Part shown: piece after piece, positions 53,721 to 61,942 of the stretch
Position numbering within the stretch: position 1 is the first letter of the stretch
How the letters are laid out: each line of letters begins with the position of its first letter
From: Ruegeria halocynthiae
GTDB lineage: Bacteria > Pseudomonadota > Alphaproteobacteria > Rhodobacterales > Rhodobacteraceae
Assembly: GCF_900106805.1 (NCBI RefSeq)
Contig: NZ_FNNP01000004.1
Location: 62,001 to 126,000 of the forward strand
Length of the DNA: 64,000 nt
Direction: 5' to 3'
Translations under genes and position numbers: made by a program
The notes under the pieces: generated by a model
Told to the model about the DNA's origin: nothing
What the model saw: only the letters and a program-made list of their open reading frames with translations
Database searches by the model: none

Positions 53721-54854
53721 ATGACCAAGCTGAAATGGGGCATGATCGGTGGCGGCGAAGGCAGCCAGATCGGACCGGCGCACCGTCTGGGCGCGCTGGC
53801 GGACGGGCACTTCGAATTCACCGCCGGAGCGCTGGATCACAGGCCTGATGCCGGTCGCGAGTATGCGCAACGGTTGGGCATCGCGGCGGACCGTGCCTAT
53901 GGCGATTGGACCGAGATGTTGGCCGGTGAGCGTGGTCGCGACGACCGGATAGATCTGGTCACGGTGGCGACACCAAACGCGACACATTTCGAGATTACTA
54001 AGGCCTTCCTTGAGGCAGGCTTTAACGTGCTGTGCGAAAAGCCCATGACCATGACCGTGGAAGAGGGCGAAGAGATCGTCAAAGTCGCCGAGAAATCCGG
54101 GAAGATTTGCGCGGTAAACTATTGCTATTCGGCCTACCCGATGGTGCGGCAGGCCCGGGCAATGGTACGCGCAGGTGAATTAGGCAAGGTTCGCTTGGTC
54201 GTCACCAATTTCAGTCACGGCCATCACGGCGATGCGACAGATGCCGACAATCCACGCGTGCGCTGGCGTTATGATCCTGCGATGGCGGGCGTCTCCGGGC
54301 AGTTCGCGGATTGTGGTATTCATGCAATGCACATGGCCGGGTTCATTGCCGATGACGAGGTTGAAACCCTGTCAGCAGATTTCGCATCAACCATCGGCAG
54401 CCGTGAGTTGGAAGATGATGCAATGGTCAATTTTCGGACTCAAAAAGGCGCGGTCGGTCGGCTCTGGACGTCCTCGGTGGCCATCGGTCGCCAGCATGGG
54501 TTCGATATTCAGGTGTTCGGAGAAACCGGTGGTCTGCGCTGGGCGTCAGAGCAGCCGAACCAATTGATATATACACCCGTTGGTGGGCGCGTGCAGATCA
54601 TCGAGAAGGGTGAAGGCGGTTTGCACGAAGAAGCGCAGCGCCTCAGCCGTGTTGCCATTGCGCATCCCGAAGGGTTCCCTCTGGCGGTTGCCAATATCTA
54701 TTGCGATCTGGCAGATGCGATTACAGGTGAAACCCGCGACGGGCTGCCCAATGCCGCAGACGGCGTGCGGTCGATGGCGGCGGTGCACACTGCGGTCGAA
54801 TCTGCAAAACGGGGCAGCGCATGGATGGATGCGCGGCCGCCGATGTTCCGTTAA
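53721..54854 (+). CDS. Gfo/Idh/MocA-family dehydrogenase
   Basis: A 377-aa oxidoreductase with GGGEGSQIGPAHRL at 10-23 (a longer glycine loop than the other two paralogues), CEKPMTM, FSHGHHGD, and SGQFADCGIHAMHMAGF. The GxEGSxIGxxHR loop marks a distinct subfamily that I recall next to iolE in several proteobacteria. The activity is probably on a ketoinositol or related cyclitol. It ends 2 bases before the stop of the convergent LacI gene. Confidence 0.87.
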   Translation: MTKLKWGMIGGGEGSQIGPAHRLGALADGHFEFTAGALDHRPDAGREYAQRLGIAADRAYGDWTEMLAGERGRDDRIDLVTVATPNATHFEITKAFLEAGFNVLCEKPMTMTVEEGEEIVKVAEKSGKICAVNYCYSAYPMVRQARAMVRAGELGKVRLVVTNFSHGHHGDATDADNPRVRWRYDPAMAGVSGQFADCGIHAMHMAGFIADDEVETLSADFASTIGSRELEDDAMVNFRTQKGAVGRLWTSSVAIGRQHGFDIQVFGETGGLRWASEQPNQLIYTPVGGRVQIIEKGEGGLHEEAQRLSRVAIAHPEGFPLAVANIYCDLADAITGETRDGLPNAADGVRSMAAVHTAVESAKRGSAWMDARPPMFR

Positions 54855-54856
54855 CT

Positions 54857-55855
54857 TTAAGCGACGGGGCGCAACGTGCCCCGTTCCACAACCGAGCATG
54901 GGAAAATCCGAGCCTCAGGGTATCGGTCGGGTTCGTTCAGCGTTGCCACCATCAATTCGATCGACGAACTGACGATCTGGCGGATCGGCTGGTGAATGGT
55001 GGTGAGATCGATATTCTCCCACCGCGCCATTTCCATGTCATTCAGGCCGATTATGCCGATATCTTCGGGCACGTTCAGGCCGCTGTCCAGAATTGCGGAC
55101 AAAACCCCGATGGACAACACGTCATCTCCGCAGAAATAGGCATCGGCCCGTTTAGATTGCAGCAATCGCAGCATTTCCCGGCGACCTGCATCGAACGAAT
55201 ATGCATCGGCAAACGAGCAGTTCACCCCGATATGTGGGTGCTGCTCCATTTCCGACATAAAACCCGCATGGCGATCCTGCGTTGATGTGGCGGCCTCGGG
55301 GCCGCCAAGGAAGGCCACCTTGTCATACCCGCGTGTAACCAGTTCACGCGCCGCCATGCGTCCGCATTCCACGTTGTCGATCCCCACCACATGCACCTGT
55401 GGCGACGAAGAGGACCGGCCAAAACTGTGAACCACCGGCACCCCTGCATCGCGAAAAGCTTTGGCAAAACCCGGCGGCAAAGTCGAAGACGCCACCACTA
55501 CGCCATCAACCGAATACTGACGCAGCATCCGGACCGAGTTTTCCGGGTCTACCTCATCTGTCAGGTTCACCAGCAACGGGCGCAGACCCCGGTCTTGCAG
55601 TCCCCGGGTGAAAAGGTCGAAAACTTCCAGAAAAATAGGGTTGTGAAAGTTGTTCGACACCAGCCCAATGAGTTTGGTCCGCCCTGTCGTCAGCGATGAT
55701 GCCAGCGCGTTAGGGCTGTATCCAAGCTCTCGCGCGGCCTTTTCGACCTTGCGGCGCATTTTGTCAGAAACCGAGGCCCCATCCGTGAAAGTGCGCGACA
55801 CTGCGGACCGGGATACCCCCGCGCGTTCTGCAACCTCTTTCAATGTGACAGCCAT
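54857..55855 (-). CDS. LacI-family repressor of the inositol locus
   Basis: A 332-aa regulator. The N-terminal helix-turn-helix (VTLKEVAERAGVSRSAVSRTF, residues 3-23) and hinge (KVEKAARELGYSPNALASSL) are followed by a periplasmic-binding-protein-like domain (TKLIGLVSNNFHNPIF, GVVVASSTLPPGF, VAFLGGPEA). It is divergent from the ABC transporter; the palindrome at 55938-55957 lies 83 bases before its start. It likely represses transport and iol genes until inositol or a catabolite binds. Confidence 0.92.
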   Translation of the reverse strand: MAVTLKEVAERAGVSRSAVSRTFTDGASVSDKMRRKVEKAARELGYSPNALASSLTTGRTKLIGLVSNNFHNPIFLEVFDLFTRGLQDRGLRPLLVNLTDEVDPENSVRMLRQYSVDGVVVASSTLPPGFAKAFRDAGVPVVHSFGRSSSSPQVHVVGIDNVECGRMAARELVTRGYDKVAFLGGPEAATSTQDRHAGFMSEMEQHPHIGVNCSFADAYSFDAGRREMLRLLQSKRADAYFCGDDVLSIGVLSAILDSGLNVPEDIGIIGLNDMEMARWENIDLTTIHQPIRQIVSSSIELMVATLNEPDRYPEARIFPCSVVERGTLRPVA

Positions 55856-55937
55856 ATTCCGTCTGACCTTTCTAAGTGTTTAGCAGTCCTATTACCCGTA
55901 TTCTCTGGCAGATACAGTATGAAACACTTCCGAGATG

Positions 55938-55957
55938 TTTTGCAACCGGTTGCAAAA
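55938..55957. promoter_or_regulatory. LacI-type operator, lacI / ABC transporter region
   Basis: TTTTGCAACCGGTTGCAAAA, a perfect 20-bp palindrome with a central CG, lies between the LacI gene and the binding-protein gene. It shares an 18-bp core with the site at 51640-51657, so one regulator plausibly governs all four flanking transcription units. Confidence 0.87.
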
Positions 55958-56042
55958 AGATATCAGATATGCTCTAAATCGAGTCGGAGAGGTTCGGAGA
56001 AAAACCTCGTTCCGGGAAAACGATGTGTTTTGGGAGGACATT

Positions 56043-56993
56043 ATGACTTCACTGACGAAGAAGCTGGCGCTGGCCGCTGTCGTCGCAGCGTCGCCGCTGA
56101 TCGCAGCCACGAGCGCTGCGGCAGAGGGTGAGAAATATATTCTGGTTAGCCACGCACCAGATAGCGATAGCTGGTGGAATACCATCAAGAACGGCATCGC
56201 GCTGGCAGGCGATCAGATGGGTGTCGAGGTTGAGTATCGCAACCCGCCCACAGGCGATCTTGCCGATATGGCGCGGATCATAGATCAGGCGGCTGCCTCG
56301 GGTCCAAACGGGATCATCACGACGCTGGCCGACTATGACGTGCTGAGCGGTCCGATCAAATCGGCCGTGGATTCGGGTATTGACGTGATCATCATGAACA
56401 CCGGGACCCCGGATCAGGCGCGCGAAGTTGGGGCGCTGATGTATGTCGGTCAGCCCGAATATGATGCGGGATACGCTGCGGGTGTACGGGCCAAAGGTGA
56501 CGGAATCGGCTCGTTCCTGTGCGTGAACCACTATATCGTACAGCCTTCCAGCCAAGAGCGATGCCAGGGTTTCGCGGATGGTTTGGGGATCGAACTGGGT
56601 GATCAGATGATTGACGCCGGTCAGGACCCCGCCGAAATCAAGAACCGCGTCCTGGCCTATTTGTCGGCGAACCCGGATACCCAAGCGGTTCTGACATTGG
56701 GCCCAACATCTGCTGACCCGACCATTCTGGCACTCGAAGAAAATGGCATGGCCGGTGACATCTATTTCGGCACATTCGATCTGGGTGGCGAAATCGTCAA
56801 AGGCATCAAATCCGGCGTGATCCAGTGGGGCATCGATCAACAGCCCTTCCTGCAGGCCTACCTGCCGGTTGTTGTTATGACCAACTACCACCGCTATGGT
56901 GTTCTGCCCGGCAACAACATCAACTCGGGCCCCGGATTTGTAACCGCTGACGGTCTGACAAAAATCGAAGAATTTGCTGGCGAGTACCGCTAA
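56043..56993 (+). CDS. ABC transporter sugar/inositol-binding protein
   Basis: A 316-aa periplasmic binding protein from ATG 56043, with GGAGG 6 bases upstream. Signal peptide (KKLALAAVVAASPLIAATSAAA). The mature part is a type I binding fold (YILVSHAPDSDSWWNTIKNG, MARIIDQAAASGPNGIITT, VIIMNTGTP). Trp-rich and Asp residues near the N-terminus suit a polyol or sugar. In this context myo-inositol (IbpA-like) is the likeliest ligand. A strong intercistronic stem-loop follows, fitting high expression of the binding protein. Confidence 0.9.
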   Translation: MTSLTKKLALAAVVAASPLIAATSAAAEGEKYILVSHAPDSDSWWNTIKNGIALAGDQMGVEVEYRNPPTGDLADMARIIDQAAASGPNGIITTLADYDVLSGPIKSAVDSGIDVIIMNTGTPDQAREVGALMYVGQPEYDAGYAAGVRAKGDGIGSFLCVNHYIVQPSSQERCQGFADGLGIELGDQMIDAGQDPAEIKNRVLAYLSANPDTQAVLTLGPTSADPTILALEENGMAGDIYFGTFDLGGEIVKGIKSGVIQWGIDQQPFLQAYLPVVVMTNYHRYGVLPGNNINSGPGFVTADGLTKIEEFAGEYR

Positions 56994-57003
56994 TTCTTGC
57001 AGC

Positions 57004-57031
57004 GCGGGCACCCTGAGCACGGGGTGCCCGC
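57004..57031 (+). other. Intercistronic stem-loop after binding-protein gene
   Basis: GCGGGCACCC (57004-57013) pairs perfectly with GGGTGCCCGC (57022-57031), loop of 8 bases, 11 bases after the binding-protein stop. No T-run follows, so it probably stabilises the upstream message and reduces, but does not stop, permease expression. Confidence 0.7.
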
Positions 57032-57079
57032 CCTGACTTTCAAACGCAAATTCACTGCTTAACTCGGAGGGGCGTTCTA

Positions 57080-58204
57080 ATGAGCGAGTCTGCTCAAAAC
57101 TCGGCTGTAACCGACGAACGGATCAAAGAGATTTCTCCGCTGCGCAAGGCGATGATCCGACCGGAACTTGGCGGAATGGTCGGCACGGTTGCCGTGTTCA
57201 CCTTTTTCCTGCTCTTTGCTTTCGACAGCGGAATGTTCAACGCACAGGGCATGATGAACTGGTCGGTTGTATCGGCTCAATTCATGATTATCGCGGTCGG
57301 GGCGTGCCTTTTGATGATCGCGGGTGAGTTTGACCTGTCTGTCGGATCGATGATCGGTTTCTCTGGCATGATGATCGCAATATTCTCGGTCACGCTGGCC
57401 TGGCCGGTCTGGATGGCCATTATCGTCACCTTTGCGATGGCCGTTGCGATTGGCGCATTGAATGGCTGGATCGTGGTTCGCACGGGGCTGCCCAGCTTTA
57501 TCGTGACATTGGCCTTTTTGTTCATTTTGCGGGGATTCACGATCTTTCTGCCGCAGGTCATCGAACGCAAAACGATCATCGGTGGCGTAAAAGACGTGGC
57601 TGAAGGCGACTGGCTGGCGCCAATCTTTGGGGGCAAGGTACTTCAGGGACTGTTCAGTTGGTTAGGTGATGCAGGAGTTATCGCGGTGTTCGAACGCGGT
57701 ACGCGCCAGGGTCAGCCTGTTGTCGATGGTATCCCGATGCTGATCGTCTGGGCCATTGCGCTGGTTATCTTTGGTCATGTGCTGCTGACCAAAACCAAGT
57801 TCGGCAACTGGATTTTTGCGTCTGGCGGTGATGCCGAGGCTGCCCGAAATTCGGGTGTCCCTGTGAGCAGGGTTAAGATCCTGATGTTCATGTTCACCGC
57901 CTTCTGCGCCACTGTATTCGCGGTCTGTCAAGTTATGGAGTTTGGTTCCGCCGGGGCCGACCGTGGCTTGTTGAAGGAATTCGAGGCGATCATCGCGGTT
58001 GTCATTGGTGGTGCGCTTCTAACCGGAGGATATGGCTCGGTTCTGGGGGCTGCGCTGGGCGCGTTGATCTTTGGCGTGGTACAGCAGGGCCTGTTCTTTG
58101 CAGGTGTCGAAAGCTCACTGTTCCGGGTGTTCCTGGGTGTGATCCTTTTGGGCGCTGTGATCCTCAACACCTATATCCGCCGCATCATCACAGGGGAGCG
58201 TTGA
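57080..58204 (+). CDS. ABC transporter permease (inositol/sugar)
   Basis: A 374-aa BPD-type permease of the ribose/inositol class, with about 8-10 hydrophobic helices. Family signatures are MIIAVGACLLMIAGEFDLSVGSMIGFSG, NGWIVVRTGLPSFIVTLAFLFILRG, and the ATPase-contact loop AARNSGVPVSRVKI. An unusual insertion of about 50 residues lies between LFSWL and VDGIPMLI. The gene is followed after 1 base by the ATPase gene. Confidence 0.92.
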   Translation: MSESAQNSAVTDERIKEISPLRKAMIRPELGGMVGTVAVFTFFLLFAFDSGMFNAQGMMNWSVVSAQFMIIAVGACLLMIAGEFDLSVGSMIGFSGMMIAIFSVTLAWPVWMAIIVTFAMAVAIGALNGWIVVRTGLPSFIVTLAFLFILRGFTIFLPQVIERKTIIGGVKDVAEGDWLAPIFGGKVLQGLFSWLGDAGVIAVFERGTRQGQPVVDGIPMLIVWAIALVIFGHVLLTKTKFGNWIFASGGDAEAARNSGVPVSRVKILMFMFTAFCATVFAVCQVMEFGSAGADRGLLKEFEAIIAVVIGGALLTGGYGSVLGAALGALIFGVVQQGLFFAGVESSLFRVFLGVILLGAVILNTYIRRIITGER

Positions 58205-58205
58205 T

Positions 58206-58994
58206 ATGAATCCCGAACATGCACCCATCATCCAGATGAAAAACATCGAAAAGCACTTTGGCAGCGTGATCGCGTTGGCAGGCGTGTCCGTAGATGTTTT
58301 CCCGGGCGAGTGTCACTGTCTTCTTGGCGACAACGGCGCTGGCAAATCAACCTTTATCAAAACCATGTCGGGTGTTCATCAACCCACTCATGGTGAGATT
58401 CTGTTCGAAGGTAAACCGATGCATTTCGCGGATCCGCGTGATGCAATCGAAGCCGGGATCGCAACCGTGCATCAGCATCTGGCGATGATCCCGCTGATGT
58501 CGGTCTCTCGTAATTTCTTCATGGGTAATGAGCCTGTTAAGAAAGTCGGGCCTATCCAGCTTTTCGATCATGATTATGCCAACAAGATCACGATGGAAGA
58601 AATGAAGAAGATGGGCATCAACCTGCGCGGACCCGATCAGGCGGTTGGCACGTTATCGGGCGGTGAGCGCCAAACGGTCGCCATTGCGCGTGCTGTGCAT
58701 TTCGGGGCCAAGGTGCTGATCTTGGATGAGCCGACCTCAGCCCTTGGTGTGCGCCAAACAGCCAACGTGCTGGCCACCATCGACAAGGTGCGCAAGCAGG
58801 GCATTGCGGTTGTCTTCATCACCCACAACGTCCGACACGCGCTGGCGGTAGGGGATCGGTTCACGGTTCTGAACCGGGGCCAGACGCTGGGTACGGCGCA
58901 GCGCGGACAGATCACCCCGGAAGAGCTGCAGGACCTAATGGCCGGCGGACAGGAGATGGTTGCACTGGAAGGAAGCTTGGGCGGAACCGTCTGA
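58206..58994 (+). CDS. ABC transporter ATPase (inositol/sugar)
   Basis: A 262-aa single-domain ATPase: Walker A GDNGAGKST (41-49), signature TLSGGERQTVAIARA, Walker B KVLILDEPTSAL and the His switch FITHNVRHA. Most sugar transporters of this class have a 500-aa double ATPase; this one is the short FrcA-like type acting as a homodimer. Its 3' third overlaps an antisense open frame from the DUF3833 gene. Confidence 0.93.
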   Translation: MNPEHAPIIQMKNIEKHFGSVIALAGVSVDVFPGECHCLLGDNGAGKSTFIKTMSGVHQPTHGEILFEGKPMHFADPRDAIEAGIATVHQHLAMIPLMSVSRNFFMGNEPVKKVGPIQLFDHDYANKITMEEMKKMGINLRGPDQAVGTLSGGERQTVAIARAVHFGAKVLILDEPTSALGVRQTANVLATIDKVRKQGIAVVFITHNVRHALAVGDRFTVLNRGQTLGTAQRGQITPEELQDLMAGGQEMVALEGSLGGTV

Positions 58995-59572
58995 TCCAAA
59001 TGCACCCCGCTGGTGAAGCTGGCGGGGTGACTATTTTTCTCAAAAAATAAAATGACCTCACCCAACCTAACGCCATAGCGTGAGACATAGGCCCGGTTCA
59101 GCAGCCGGTCATCTGACAACAGCCACATCCAGTCGTCGAAAGTGACGCGCATGGTGCCGTCCTTGATGGGCAGGTCGATCTTGTACTTCCAATTGAACGT
59201 ATCACCTCGTTCAACACCGTTTGCTATGCCCAACACGCCAGGTGCGGAGCCGGTCCAGCTGTCTTCGCCTGTCTTGGTCAGGGTCCAGACCCGCTGCTCG
59301 GTCGCGCCGTCATCATAAACGAAATCCTCAACAAGCGTCAGTGTCTCACCGTCCCAGGTGCCATCAATGTCGACCGAGAAGCGGCGTGGCACGTTGCCCA
59401 GTACATCCTGAAACTGGCCATAGGCGACGGTCTTGCCTTCAAAGAACTCTTCTAGATTCAACTGGCGATCTGACAAGAAGGTCTTCGGCACACGCGGTTT
59501 AGCCGAGCAGGCGGCCAGCATTGCTAGCCCCAAAATAGCGACGACCGTAACAAGGCGGTGGCGGGCGATCAC
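58637..59572 (-). CDS. DUF3833-type lipoprotein with runaway antisense C-terminus
   Basis: A 311-aa open frame. The genuine part is about residues 1-178: lipoprotein signal with Cys22 (LAMLAAC), then FFEGKTVAYGQFQDVLGNV, FVYDDGATEQRVWTL, MRVTFDDWMWLLSDDRLLNRAYVSRYGVRLGEVILFFEK. Family members normally stop just after this, as I recall. Here the frame crosses the ABC terminator hairpin and continues about 120 residues antisense to the ATPase gene, with Ser/Arg/Pro-rich composition. A TAG lies one frame away directly after an A5 run at about 59035, so one extra A would give a normal end. The function of DUF3833 is unknown; an envelope lipid role is likely from neighbours. Confidence 0.7.
   Translation of the reverse strand: MIARHRLVTVVAILGLAMLAACSAKPRVPKTFLSDRQLNLEEFFEGKTVAYGQFQDVLGNVPRRFSVDIDGTWDGETLTLVEDFVYDDGATEQRVWTLTKTGEDSWTGSAPGVLGIANGVERGDTFNWKYKIDLPIKDGTMRVTFDDWMWLLSDDRLLNRAYVSRYGVRLGEVILFFEKNSHPASFTSGVHLDQTVPPKLPSSATISCPPAIRSCSSSGVICPRCAVPSVWPRFRTVNRSPTASACRTLWVMKTTAMPCLRTLSMVASTLAVWRTPRAEVGSSKISTLAPKCTARAMATVWRSPPDNVPTA
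59003..59037 (+). terminator. Rho-independent terminator of the ABC operon
   Basis: CACCCCGC (59003-59010) pairs with GCGGGGTG (59022-59029), followed by ACTATTTTT. It lies 9 bases after the ATPase stop, a canonical plus-strand terminator. The minus-strand DUF3833 frame reads straight through it. Confidence 0.8.
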
Positions 59573-60186
59573 TGCAAAACCCTCAGGTCAGAGTCTGTAT
59601 CGTGACCATTTGCACCATGCAGATCGGCCGACTTTACCTCGGGCGCCGGGCGCATAGTAGCGACCAGTTCGGCCACTTTGATCCCGAATTTGCGCATCTC
59701 GGATCGATTCATGATTGCCCCGTTCTCGGTCAGATACATCCAATCGGTCACATTCAGCGTATGTCCGCCCGCGTCTTCTGGCAGGATGATCCGATAATTC
59801 AGTTTTACGGTCGCGCCTGAGATCACGCCCTTGCCTTCGCCCACAATGTCATCTGCGGTTGCGATAAACGTGTTCCCGGTGCCCAGCGTCAGATACCATT
59901 TGCGGGACATCTGTTTGCCGTTGGAATAGGTGAAATACTCGGACAAGGTGCCGGTATTCCCGTTCCATTCACCCACCATGCTTGCGACAAAGCTGTTCGC
60001 CATCTTGCCATTCGGGCCATAGATCAGCCCCTCTGAGAGGATCTTGCCGTTCAGATGGTTCTTCAGCGAGAACTCAGGCCCGGTGCCGCCGTAGTCGGAG
60101 GGCGATTGAGACCGGAAGCCGAGGAAACGGTTCTTCAGGGCGAAAAGCGCAAAGATGGTGAGCAGACAAATCAGGAGCGTTTTCAT
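59569..60186 (-). CDS. DUF3833-like exported protein
   Basis: A 205-aa protein with a signal peptide or anchor (MKTLLICLLTIFALFALKNR) but no lipobox Cys. It has the same layout as the following gene: LKNHLNGKILSEGLIYGPNG, WNGNTGTLSEYFTYSNGKQMSRKWYL and NVTDWMYLTENGAIMNRSEMRKFGIKVAEL, so the pair arose by duplication. It overlaps the MFS gene and the next DUF3833 gene by 4 bases each. Confidence 0.82.
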   Translation of the reverse strand: MKTLLICLLTIFALFALKNRFLGFRSQSPSDYGGTGPEFSLKNHLNGKILSEGLIYGPNGKMANSFVASMVGEWNGNTGTLSEYFTYSNGKQMSRKWYLTLGTGNTFIATADDIVGEGKGVISGATVKLNYRIILPEDAGGHTLNVTDWMYLTENGAIMNRSEMRKFGIKVAELVATMRPAPEVKSADLHGANGHDTDSDLRVLQ

Positions 60187-61406
60187 TTGGCAGAGACCTC
60201 TGTCGGGAGTGTCAGGACCAAACCAAACGCTCCGAGTTTCAGGATGCAGGGCAGCATTGCATAGGCGAGGGTGAGTGTGTTCAAAGCCTCAGCTGAATTG
60301 GTCTGTCCGGGGGTGAAGCCGCTGCGTTCCAGCAGCGGCAGTGTGATGAAAGCGGCCAAAGCGAGCCCCAGCTTGCCCGCGAAGGACCAGATGCCAAACG
60401 CGGCAGATGCGTTTAGCCCAGCCCGAGTCAGAACGACCGAAAACATGGCGGGCAGAACTACCATATCCGCCCCAAGCGCCGCACCCGAAGCGAAGCAGAT
60501 GATAGCGAACCCAGTTAAATTTCCAGGCGCAAGAAGGGCTGCCCCGATAAAGCCAAGAATGGCCAGCGGCATGGCAATTATCAGAGTCTGTTTTGGGCCA
60601 ATCCGATTGCTAAGCCGTGCCCAGATCGGCACGCTGAGCCCCGCACTGAGGAAGAACAGGATCAGCAGTGGGCCGGCCTTGCCCGCTAGTTGCAGCCGGT
60701 CTTCGACAAAGAACAGAAACAAGGTCGAGGTGATCGCCACGGGCAGGCTGTTGACTAGCGCCAGCGTGAGCAGACGCAGCGCTCCGGCCTGTCCAAGCCC
60801 ATCGAAGGACAGCCCTTGACCGGTGATTGGGGTGCGTCTCCACATTGGCAAAGTCACGACCAATGTCACCAAGGCCAGAATACCGAGGAACAGCCCAAAA
60901 GCCGGATATCCCTGCGCGCCAGCGCCAAGGGTTACAAACAGGGCAGGTGCTGCAGCGGCGATTATCACACCAGTCAGCTGCCCACCTTCTCGGAAGGCCG
61001 CCAAAGTCATCAACTCTTTCGGATTGACCTGCTTGGCCAGCGTCGCGCTGCGGCCATAGAGCAGGATCGTCCCGAGGCTGTAGGCCGAGAATAATAAGAT
61101 CAGAATAGACACTAATACTGATATTTCAGCCCCTACCGGCAAGGTAAACAGCAAAGGAAACCCGATCGACAGACCTAGCGCGGCGGAGGCGGCGAACAAA
61201 GTCTGCCCACCGGGCCAGCGGTCAATCGCCCAGCCGATCAACGGGTCCTGCACCAGATCGACTAGTCGAATCACCAGCAGAATAGTGCCGATCACACCTA
61301 GCCCAATGCCGAGGTTCACGGCAGCAAAGCGTGGCAGATGGATGTATAGCGGGATACCCGCCGCAGCAAGCATCAGCGCATAGAGGCTGACACGGGGATA
61401 CAGCAT
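60183..61406 (-). CDS. GPH/MFS-family transporter
   Basis: A 407-aa protein with 12 membrane helices and the glycoside-pentoside-hexuronide cation-symporter motif RLVDLVQDPLIGWAIDRWPGG near residue 48. Homologues occur next to cyclopropane fatty-acid-related genes in Rhodobacter, where the cargo is not known; a lipid or amphiphile is possible. It starts at the TGATG shared with the preceding gene stop and is coupled to the DUF3833 gene by ATGA. Confidence 0.86.
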   Translation of the reverse strand: MLYPRVSLYALMLAAAGIPLYIHLPRFAAVNLGIGLGVIGTILLVIRLVDLVQDPLIGWAIDRWPGGQTLFAASAALGLSIGFPLLFTLPVGAEISVLVSILILLFSAYSLGTILLYGRSATLAKQVNPKELMTLAAFREGGQLTGVIIAAAAPALFVTLGAGAQGYPAFGLFLGILALVTLVVTLPMWRRTPITGQGLSFDGLGQAGALRLLTLALVNSLPVAITSTLFLFFVEDRLQLAGKAGPLLILFFLSAGLSVPIWARLSNRIGPKQTLIIAMPLAILGFIGAALLAPGNLTGFAIICFASGAALGADMVVLPAMFSVVLTRAGLNASAAFGIWSFAGKLGLALAAFITLPLLERSGFTPGQTNSAEALNTLTLAYAMLPCILKLGAFGLVLTLPTEVSAK

Positions 61407-61942
61407 CAGTTGCCTCGCAATGACCGTGTAAATGCCGCCGACCGGGTATTGTCACCCAGAAAGATCGACATGAAGCTGCGTTTGATACCCGGATAAGACA
61501 TGGTGCAGACTTTCTGCCCGTTCAGCCAGAATGCTACTTTGTCCGGCCCCTGTGAGATCGCAAGATAACGATCACCCTTGCTGACTGCGCCGAAACAGAC
61601 CTCAAGCTGATTGCGCACAGGCGCGGCTCGCCCAATCCGCTTCATTTCGTCCAGTGTCGAGTTCACCAGAGCCTTCTTGGATATATTTCGGCGATAGCGC
61701 AGCTCGAGACCGAAATCCTGGCTCCAGTTCAGGGGCGTGCCGCCTTGGGTAAACAGTTGCGCATCATAAATGGGAAAGCCTAAATAGCGGAAGGTTGCTG
61801 TGCCGCGCAGCTCGGCATCGTTAAACGCACCAAAAACAGGCGAGGCTGAAAGTCCTCCGGGGGCGAACAGCATCAACGACACCAATATCGCCGCGAAATT
61901 GGGCCGAGGTAGGAACGGCCGGCTCTTTCTCAGAAATGCCAT
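61406..61942 (-). CDS. Exported chalcone-isomerase-like protein
   Basis: A 178-aa protein from ATG 61942 (MAFLRKSRPFLPRPNFAAIL, basic start then hydrophobic core, cleavage near LSA-S). The mature domain LRGTATFRYLGFPIYDAQLF, GLELRYRRNISKKALVNSTLDEMKRIG and WLNGQKVCTMSYPGIKRSFMSIFLG fits the chalcone isomerase-like fold used by bacteria for fatty-acid or lipid binding. The start lies 122 bases inside the upstream oxidoreductase frame. Confidence 0.82.
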   Translation of the reverse strand: MAFLRKSRPFLPRPNFAAILVSLMLFAPGGLSASPVFGAFNDAELRGTATFRYLGFPIYDAQLFTQGGTPLNWSQDFGLELRYRRNISKKALVNSTLDEMKRIGRAAPVRNQLEVCFGAVSKGDRYLAISQGPDKVAFWLNGQKVCTMSYPGIKRSFMSIFLGDNTRSAAFTRSLRGN

